From positions 1-5,371 of the forward strand of contig JAFLJZ010000028.1 of the NCBI GenBank assembly GCA_022712775.1: a stretch of 5,371 nucleotides of DNA, given 5' to 3'. Each line of letters begins with the position of its first letter. The stretch's first letter is position 1. Positions 1 to 5,371 of this stretch are shown here, in pieces. The DNA is from Sulfurimonas sp. GTDB lineage: Bacteria; Campylobacterota; Campylobacteria; Campylobacterales; Sulfurimonadaceae. The translations under genes and the position numbers were made by a program. Below the pieces are notes generated by a model, which did no database searches, was not told the DNA's origin, and was given only the letters and a program-made list of their open reading frames with translations.

Positions 1-1
1 A

Positions 2-367
2 TATATAAGTCCTGTTAGTATTATGATAGATGCAATGATTAGCTTAGGAAACTTACTTGAAGATGAAAAGTATACCCACTTTGCATATAAAACATTAGAG
101 TATAATTCTTACAATCTTGGACGAAAACCAGTACTTTCGCCTTATATGTTAGGACAAACTCTGCGATATTTAAAGGGTGATAGAATCATCAAAACAGACA
201 TACAGAAAATTCAAGATAATTCTGTAGATTTAGCAAACTTAGATTATCCATTTACTCAGTTTAAAAATAGTGATGAAGATGGATATATGGTTTGTGGAGA
301 AAAAAGCTGTTTTTCACAAACAAATGAAGTAAGTGAAATAAACACCTTAATAAAAAACTCTTTTTAA
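2..367 (+). CDS. C-terminal fragment of a YyaL/DUF255-type thioredoxin-domain protein (5' end outside window)
   Basis: The reading frame is open from the left edge (first full codon at 2) to the TAA at 365-367, giving about 121 residues, so the ATG at 23 is probably an internal methionine and not the start. The opening residues (SPVSIMIDAMISLGNLLED) resemble the helical segment of YyaL/SSP411-like proteins that usually reads PSGNAVAALNLLRL. The tail has the family-like ending YMVCGEKSCF followed by an acidic stretch and a final helix (cysteines at fragment residues 98 and 103; the usual form is like AYVC...C..P). Known family members are about 600-700 residues, with an N-terminal thioredoxin-like domain and a C-terminal alpha/alpha barrel related to N-acylglucosamine 2-epimerases. 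Their biochemical role is poorly defined. Only the end of the barrel is visible here, so the thioredoxin domain is inferred from the family. Alternatives would be another (alpha/alpha)6-barrel protein. Confidence 0.65.
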   Translation, partial: YISPVSIMIDAMISLGNLLEDEKYTHFAYKTLEYNSYNLGRKPVLSPYMLGQTLRYLKGDRIIKTDIQKIQDNSVDLANLDYPFTQFKNSDEDGYMVCGEKSCFSQTNEVSEINTLIKNSF

Positions 368-431
368 TCTTATGTAATCTATTTGATGAACAATCACAAA
401 ATTTATGGGATAAGTATAAATAAACTTTGGC

Positions 432-437
432 TATAAT
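432..437 (+). promoter_or_regulatory. Putative -10 element of the plsC-pdxJ-pdxA operon
   Basis: A perfect TATAAT lies in the 98-bp gap after the upstream gene, preceded by TTTGGC. It would place a transcription start near 444 and leave a leader of about 20 nt before plsC. No good TTGACA-like -35 box is seen, which is normal for sigma-70 promoters of Campylobacterota, where the -10 element and AT-rich upstream DNA dominate. The identification is by motif only. Confidence 0.6.
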
Positions 438-454
438 CTACAAACAAATGATTT

Positions 455-462
455 AAAGGTGG
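455..462 (+). promoter_or_regulatory. Ribosome binding site of plsC
   Basis: AAAGGTGG ends three bases before the ATG at 466. Its core AGG is 6-8 bases from the start codon, which supports 466 over the in-frame ATG at 478. Confidence 0.7.
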
Positions 463-465
463 AAA

Positions 466-1173
466 ATGCTTAAAAAGATGGGTAAGTATATATTTATGGT
501 AGAGCTTGGTTTTAAATATATAGGTATTTTTAAAAAAACATTTTTCCACCCTTTTATTACCCTCAAACCTGCATATCAGCAACTCTCACGTGATAGACAA
601 AAGTACTCTAATTCTGTACTAGACTTCTTAAACATTGAAGTTGAAGTGATTGGGAAACTGCCTTCGCAAAATAAAATTCTTTATGCAATTAATCATCGTT
701 CTTTATTAGATATTTTAGTTATGGAAAATATATTTTCAAAGAGCCAGAAAAATGGAGCATGGATAGCAAAACAAGATTTATTTGATAATCCTCTCTATGG
801 TAAATTTTTTCAGTATAGTGGTTGTATGAGTGTGGATTTAAATAATGGAAAGGGTATGTTGAAATTTTTTAGATCGATGAAAAAAACGCTTTTAAAAGTA
901 GATGATTTAAATATTTATATTTTCCCAGAAGGTGAAAGAAATAAAGGGGAATGTATTCTAGAATTTCAAAGTGGTGCAGCAAAAATTGCTAAAGCGAATA
1001 AACTTGATATTGTGCCAGTATTTATAGATGATACATTAGAAGTAGTTTTTAAAGATGCTCCTTTTGAAGAAAAAAAAGTAATACGTGTTTTTATTGGTGA
1101 AGTGATTAAAGATGGTGATTTAACAACAAACTATAAAAACTTAGTACATACTGCAACTAAAGGTGCTTGTTAA
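466..1173 (+). CDS. plsC: 1-acyl-sn-glycerol-3-phosphate acyltransferase (PlsC/LPLAT family)
   Basis: This 235-residue protein carries the signature blocks of the PlsC/LPLAT family. Block I is NHRSLLD (H77 and D82, the HX4D catalytic pair). A block II-like segment is GCMSVDLNNGKG at 119-130. Block III is FPEGER at 153-158, which binds the glycerol phosphate. Block IV is VPVF at 183-186. The family transfers an acyl group to the sn-2 position of lysophosphatidate at the cytoplasmic membrane, giving phosphatidic acid for phospholipid synthesis. The length is typical (about 230-250). The N-terminal 40 residues have hydrophobic and basic stretches suited to membrane association, but no clear transmembrane helix. 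It is the first gene of a three-gene run, and its TAA overlaps the pdxJ ATG by one base. The family also includes lysophospholipid and ornithine-lipid acyltransferases, so the exact acceptor is inferred. Confidence 0.88.
   Translation: MLKKMGKYIFMVELGFKYIGIFKKTFFHPFITLKPAYQQLSRDRQKYSNSVLDFLNIEVEVIGKLPSQNKILYAINHRSLLDILVMENIFSKSQKNGAWIAKQDLFDNPLYGKFFQYSGCMSVDLNNGKGMLKFFRSMKKTLLKVDDLNIYIFPEGERNKGECILEFQSGAAKIAKANKLDIVPVFIDDTLEVVFKDAPFEEKKVIRVFIGEVIKDGDLTTNYKNLVHTATKGAC
1159..1165 (+). promoter_or_regulatory. Ribosome binding site of pdxJ, inside the plsC 3' end
   Basis: AAAGGTG within the last plsC codons sits 7 bases before the ATG at 1173. It is almost adjacent to the in-frame TTG at 1167, too close to serve that codon. 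This decides the start in favour of MKLGVNIDHI. The TAATG junction implies translational coupling with plsC. Confidence 0.65.
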
Positions 1174-1952
1174 TGAAATTAGGTGTAAATATAGACCATA
1201 TAGCAGTTCTTAGAGAAGCGAGACGAGTAAATGACCCAGATATACTAAATGCTTTATATGTAGCATGCGCAAACGGTGCAGACCAAATCACTATACATCT
1301 TCGAGAGGACAGAAGACATATTCAAGATGTTGACGTGAAAAATATCATGATGCATTCAACCCTTCCTGTAAATTTGGAATGCTCAATTGACAGAAAAATT
1401 CTAGGTATTGTTGCAGATATTAAACCCCATCGGGCTACTCTTGTTCCAGAAAAAAGAGAAGAAATCACAACAGAAGGTGGACTTGATGTTTTTTCAAGTG
1501 AAGATGATATTTCTTATGCAATAGAACTACTCCATGATTCTATCATTCCAGTTTCTCTTTTTGTAGATCCAAGTATAGAAGCTATGGAAAAATCAAAAGA
1601 GTTAGGTGCTGAGATGGTAGAACTACATACCGGAACATTCGCTAATCTTTTTGCAATGCTCCATTCAAATCTTCCCCACTCTAATCACTCTGTAAAAGAG
1701 TATGAGCTTCCACGATATGAGTTAAGTGCTAGACTTGAAAAATCACTTGAAGATATTAAAAATTCTGCTTCTCACGCTCATAAACTTGGACTTGAAGTTG
1801 CTGCTGGACATGGATTGAACTATCATAATGTACATGAAATGATGAAGATAGAAGAAATTATTGAACTTAATATCGGTCAGAGTATCATTGCTAGAAGTGT
1901 ATTCACTGGTTTAGCAGATGCTGTTAAGGAAATGAAACGGCTAACATGCTAA
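1173..1952 (+). CDS. pdxJ: Pyridoxine 5'-phosphate synthase
   Basis: PdxJ condenses 1-deoxy-D-xylulose 5-phosphate with 3-amino-2-oxopropyl phosphate to form pyridoxine 5'-phosphate, the ring-closing step of DXP-dependent vitamin B6 synthesis in the cytoplasm. The 259-residue product has all family hallmarks of this TIM barrel. LGVNIDHIA lies at 3-11, and HLREDRRHI at 42-50 carries catalytic His42. Glu69 is in NLEC, VPEKREEITTEGG spans 91-103, and Glu150 is in ELHTG. AGHGLNYHNV at 211-220 carries His213, and NIGQSIIARSVFTGL at 233-247 forms the phosphate site. It is about 16 residues longer than E. coli PdxJ because of an extra segment around 157-185 (His/Asn-rich, then EYELPRYELSARLEK). The start is the ATG overlapping the plsC stop, not the TTG six bases upstream. 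It overlaps pdxA by 7 bases, so the two B6 genes are surely co-expressed. Confidence 0.96.
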   Translation: MKLGVNIDHIAVLREARRVNDPDILNALYVACANGADQITIHLREDRRHIQDVDVKNIMMHSTLPVNLECSIDRKILGIVADIKPHRATLVPEKREEITTEGGLDVFSSEDDISYAIELLHDSIIPVSLFVDPSIEAMEKSKELGAEMVELHTGTFANLFAMLHSNLPHSNHSVKEYELPRYELSARLEKSLEDIKNSASHAHKLGLEVAAGHGLNYHNVHEMMKIEEIIELNIGQSIIARSVFTGLADAVKEMKRLTC

Positions 1953-2863
1953 CTGAGCTACCTTTTATTGCCATAAGTGTAGGTGATTTGAATGGCGTTG
2001 GTATAGAGATAGCGTTAAAATCGCATAAAGAAGTTTCAGAGCTTTGCGTTCCTTTATACTGTATAAATTCACAAATGCTAACACAAGCAGCAAAACTTCT
2101 TAATGCTGAGATTCCAGATGATTTTTATCTTTATGAAGTAGAGGGCAATTTTGATATAAAAGTAGGCGAAGTTTGTAAACAATCAGGTCAGTACTCTTAT
2201 GATTCTTTTATTGCAGCGATTAAGTTATGTAAAACAAAAGAGGCACAAGCACTTGTTACTATGCCCATCAACAAAGAAGCTTGGAAGTTAGCTGGTTTAA
2301 ACTTTGTTGGGCATACAGATGTTCTACGTAAGCGTTTTAAAAAAGATGCGATTATGATGCTTGGTTGTGAAGAGATATTTGTAGCACTTTTTACGGAGCA
2401 TATTCCTCTAAAAGAAGTTCCCTCAAGTATAACACATTCAAAACTTATGACATTTTTTTCTGATTTTTATGATTCTACTGCCTGTGATAAAGTTGCTGTA
2501 CTTGGTTTAAATCCTCATGCTGGAGACAATGGTGTTTTAGGGAATGAAGAAGAAATAATTAAAGAAGCAATAGACGAAATAAATACAAAATTAGGCAGAG
2601 AAGTTTTTATAGGTCCTGTAGTCCCTGATATTGCTTTTACCCCTTACTTTAGAAAAGATTTTAAGTATTTTATTGCTATGTATCATGACCAAGGCTTAGG
2701 AGCATTAAAAGCTCTTTATTTTGATGAAAGTATAAATATTTCACTTAACTTACCCATCATAAGAACCTCCGTTGATCACGGAACAGCCTTTGATATAGCA
2801 TATAAAAATATTGCTAAAACTAAGAGTTATATCAATGCTATTAAAAGTGCTATTTTACTCTAA
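1946..2863 (+). CDS. pdxA: 4-hydroxythreonine-4-phosphate dehydrogenase
   Basis: PdxA oxidises 4-phosphohydroxy-L-threonine with NAD(P)+. The product decarboxylates to 3-amino-2-oxopropyl phosphate, the substrate of the neighbouring PdxJ. The 305-residue protein shows the family motifs in order: AISVGDLNGVGIE (9-21), TMPINKEAW (105-113), GHTDVL (122-127), TEHIPL (His152), GLNPHAGDNGVLGNEE (His191), PDIAF (227-231), MYHDQGLGALK (His247) and TSVDHGTAFDIA (274-285). His152, His191 and His247 match the three histidines that bind the divalent metal in E. coli PdxA. The protein is shorter than E. coli PdxA (329 residues). Its N-terminal motif reads GDLNGVGIE where most homologues have GDPxGIGPE, so both prolines are replaced. 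It starts inside the end of pdxJ (ATGCTAA overlap). An AAGGA lies about 15 bases upstream and a weak ACGG lies closer, so translation probably relies on coupling. Its 3' end overlaps the convergent CheW-like gene. Confidence 0.95.
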   Translation: MLTELPFIAISVGDLNGVGIEIALKSHKEVSELCVPLYCINSQMLTQAAKLLNAEIPDDFYLYEVEGNFDIKVGEVCKQSGQYSYDSFIAAIKLCKTKEAQALVTMPINKEAWKLAGLNFVGHTDVLRKRFKKDAIMMLGCEEIFVALFTEHIPLKEVPSSITHSKLMTFFSDFYDSTACDKVAVLGLNPHAGDNGVLGNEEEIIKEAIDEINTKLGREVFIGPVVPDIAFTPYFRKDFKYFIAMYHDQGLGALKALYFDESINISLNLPIIRTSVDHGTAFDIAYKNIAKTKSYINAIKSAILL

Positions 2864-3644
2864 ATTCTTCGATTAATTGACTAAATTCTTTTGTAAATTG
2901 TATACTGAACATGATTTTATTTTTCATTTTATAGTGGTCTATAAAATGAACAAATTTACTATTTGGAGATAAGTTTTCTTTAGAGATAAAAAATTTCTTT
3001 TCTTCTAAATGATGATTTTTTTCTATATTATCAACAATTACACCTACTTCAATACCATTGATTTCAAAAATTATCATCTGCTCAAAAGCAGAAGTAAGCT
3101 TGTCTATATTATCTCTAAGTAAACCTAGGCCGGTAATAGTTTCATTCGCATTTGCATCTATTTCTACCATTTTTTCTTCTGCGCTAAGTTCTGTATTTTC
3201 TAAACAAGCTTTACCATTTTTATGGAGGGCTTTATGTTGCTCAACTACTTCTTTTTTAAGTATATCTATATAGCCATGATTGTTACATTTAAGACACTTT
3301 ATTGTTTCATCAATCCAAATACCTAAGGCACATTTGTGCGGATCTAGAGTTTTTGTGAATTTTTCTCCTGTGCGTAATGTATTTTCAAATTCTTTTACCC
3401 ACTCCATATGTTGCTCTTCAACATCGTGTAAAAATTCAACTTGTGTATCTTTGTAAGACGCAAATCCTAAAAGTTTTCTTAAGCTTAAAATAGGAATAAT
3501 TTTATTTTTATGAGAAATAATACCTTCAATGTAATCTGAAGAGCCCGCAAGAAATTCTGGTTTTGCATAGTGGATAAGTTCGTTAATAGTACTACTATCT
3601 ACAAGGTATACTTGGTTATTTACTTTTATCTCTAAAAAATCCAT
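2850..3644 (-). CDS. CheW-like chemosensory adaptor with an inserted CZB zinc-binding domain
   Basis: This 264-residue soluble protein is read as a split CheW domain. Residues 2-62 match the first CheW subdomain: FLEIKVNNQVYLVDSSTI, then SDYIEGIISHKNKIIPILSLRKLLG, like the usual DYVKGVINLRGKVVPVIDLRK. Residues about 190-264 match the second, with IIFEINGIEVGVIVDNI. Between them lies a CZB (chemoreceptor zinc-binding) domain at about 72-150 with the expected ligands: His79 in QHMEW, Cys105 in DPHKCALGIW, and His137 and His141 in EQHKALH. CKCxx-type spacing is absent, but an extra C117-x2-C120-x2-H123 cluster sits inside the insert. A helical linker (about 155-188) joins CZB to the second half. 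CheW proteins couple receptors to the CheA kinase; CZB domains respond to zinc or oxidants. A cytoplasmic sensor-adaptor role is inferred. The gene begins 2 bp after the tgt stop. No transmembrane segment, methyl-accepting domain or receiver domain is present. Confidence 0.8.
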   Translation of the reverse strand: MDFLEIKVNNQVYLVDSSTINELIHYAKPEFLAGSSDYIEGIISHKNKIIPILSLRKLLGFASYKDTQVEFLHDVEEQHMEWVKEFENTLRTGEKFTKTLDPHKCALGIWIDETIKCLKCNNHGYIDILKKEVVEQHKALHKNGKACLENTELSAEEKMVEIDANANETITGLGLLRDNIDKLTSAFEQMIIFEINGIEVGVIVDNIEKNHHLEEKKFFISKENLSPNSKFVHFIDHYKMKNKIMFSIQFTKEFSQLIEEFRVK

Positions 3645-3646
3645 AA

Positions 3647-4810
<1,164 letters not shown>

Positions 4811-4835
4811 CTAAGCCCAATTATTGTAATATGCA

Positions 4836-4841
4836 TAAAAT
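4836..4841 (+). promoter_or_regulatory. Putative -10 element of efp
   Basis: TAAAAT preceded by TGCA lies 19 bases before the efp ATG; a second candidate, TAATAT, is at 4827-4832. Either would give a very short leader (about 13-22 nt). The choice between them cannot be made from sequence alone. This element and the tgt -10 are only about 30 bp apart and face opposite ways. Confidence 0.4.
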
Positions 4842-4849
4842 ATTTAACT

Positions 4850-4855
4850 AAGGTG
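4850..4855 (+). promoter_or_regulatory. Ribosome binding site of efp
   Basis: AAGGTG ends 5 bases before the ATG at 4861. The in-frame GTG at 4858 is only 2 bases from it and too close, so MATIGMSDIK is the likely N-terminus. That choice also puts the modified lysine at the usual position 34. Confidence 0.6.
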
Positions 4856-4860
4856 TAGTG

Positions 4861-5371
4861 ATGGCAACTATCGGAATGAGTGATATCAAAAAAAATGTTC
4901 GTTTAATTGTAGGTGAAGTACCATATAAAATTGTTGAATTTCAACATGTGAAACCAGGTAAAGGTGCGGCTTTCGTACGTATGAAAATGAAAAGTTTTTT
5001 AAATGGTAGAACTGTTGAAAAAACTGTTCATGCTGGTGATAAATTTGAAGTTCCTATTATTGACTTTAAAACAATGCAATACCTTTATGATGATGGTGAA
5101 ATGTACCAGTTTATGGACAATGAAACATATGACCAATTAGGTCTTACATACGACCAATGTGATGATGCAGCTAAATGGTTAAAAGATGGAACAAATGTTG
5201 ATATGGTTTTCTTTAGAGATAAGCCTATTTCAGTACAAGCTCCAGAAGTTATGGAGCTAATCATTACTGAAACTCCTCCAAATTTCAAAGGTGATACTTC
5301 AAGTGGAAGTAAAAAACCTGCAACTCTTGAAACAGGTGCTGTAGTCCAAATCCCTTACCATGTTTTAGAGG
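4861..5371 (+). CDS. efp: Translation elongation factor P (3' end outside window)
   Basis: EF-P binds ribosomes stalled on consecutive prolines, next to the P-site tRNA, and promotes peptide-bond formation. The frame runs without a stop from 4861 to the right edge, giving 170 of an expected 185-190 residues. The N-terminal KOW-like domain shows the conserved loop KPGKGAAFVR at 31-40, with Lys34 at the tip, the residue beta-lysylated by EpmA in E. coli. Further landmarks are RTVEKTVHAGDKFE (49-62), MQYLYDDGEMYQFMD in the middle OB domain, and PNFKGDTSSGSKKPATLETG in the third domain, close to the EF-P signature. Nothing is degenerate in the visible part. No EpmA or EpmB gene is in the window, so how Lys34 is modified cannot be told. 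The gene stands alone at its 5' side, divergent from tgt. Confidence 0.96.
   Translation, partial: MATIGMSDIKKNVRLIVGEVPYKIVEFQHVKPGKGAAFVRMKMKSFLNGRTVEKTVHAGDKFEVPIIDFKTMQYLYDDGEMYQFMDNETYDQLGLTYDQCDDAAKWLKDGTNVDMVFFRDKPISVQAPEVMELIITETPPNFKGDTSSGSKKPATLETGAVVQIPYHVLE

Noticed and set aside
350..368. A/T-only stem (TAAAAA, loop, TTTTTA) at the end of the first gene as a possible terminator.
   Set aside because: The stem has no G or C pairs in its arms and lies inside codons, so it is too weak to call a terminator.
1167..1172. TTG at 1167 as the pdxJ start, adding two residues.
   Set aside because: The ribosome binding site ends one base before it, while the ATG at 1173 has good spacing and gives the usual MKLGVNIDH N-terminus.
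2860..2890. Direct repeat of CTAAATTCTT at a distance of 21 bp.
   Set aside because: It encodes two similar Glu/Lys-Glu-Phe stretches, seven codons apart, at the end of the CheW-CZB protein; this is chance or simple coding similarity in AT-rich DNA.
3058..3273. A 71-codon open frame on the plus strand.
   Set aside because: It lies antisense inside the CheW-CZB gene, its product is a low-complexity Ser/Leu/Ile string, and it has no ribosome binding site.
3270..3300. The CxxCxxH in the CheW-CZB protein as a c-type haem site.
   Set aside because: Haem c attachment needs CxxCH with the histidine directly after the second cysteine, and the protein has no export signal.
5085..5288. A 67-codon open frame on the minus strand.
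   Set aside because: It is antisense to efp, whose conserved sequence explains the DNA.

Overview
This AT-rich window (roughly one third G+C, judged by eye) looks like chromosomal DNA of a free-living campylobacterotan (Epsilonproteobacteria), perhaps Sulfurimonas- or Arcobacter-like. That placement is inferred from the style of the proteins (a short PdxA, a PdxJ with an extra internal segment, a Tgt with LDDLVALPA), from promoters with a clear TATAAT and no convincing -35 box, and from tight gene packing. No species can be named from the sequence alone. No RNA gene, mobile element, CRISPR array or sign of recent transfer was seen.

Layout, left to right. Positions 2-367 (+) hold the C-terminal end of a YyaL/DUF255-type thioredoxin-domain protein that begins outside the window. 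After a gap of about 100 bp carrying a promoter comes a compact plus-strand operon: plsC (466-1173), pdxJ (1173-1952) and pdxA (1946-2863). Its genes overlap by 1 and 7 bases. On the minus strand, and converging on pdxA with a 14-bp tail-to-tail overlap, lies tgt (4768-3647), followed 2 bp later by an unusual CheW-like gene (3644-2850). A 92-bp intergenic region separates tgt from the divergent efp gene (4861 onward), which is cut by the right edge after about 170 codons.

Functions. PlsC makes phosphatidic acid for membrane lipids. PdxA and PdxJ are the last two dedicated steps of DXP-dependent pyridoxine 5'-phosphate synthesis: PdxA makes the unstable aminoketone that PdxJ condenses with deoxyxylulose phosphate. 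Tgt (queuosine modification of tRNA) and EF-P (rescue of ribosomes at polyproline) both act in translation.

The most interesting item is the gene behind tgt. It encodes a CheW-like scaffold whose two half-domains are separated by an inserted CZB-type zinc-binding domain with the His/Cys/His/His signature, plus an extra CxxCxxH cluster. It looks like a soluble zinc- or redox-responsive adaptor for a chemosensory array, encoded away from any visible chemotaxis gene and apparently co-transcribed with a tRNA-modification gene.
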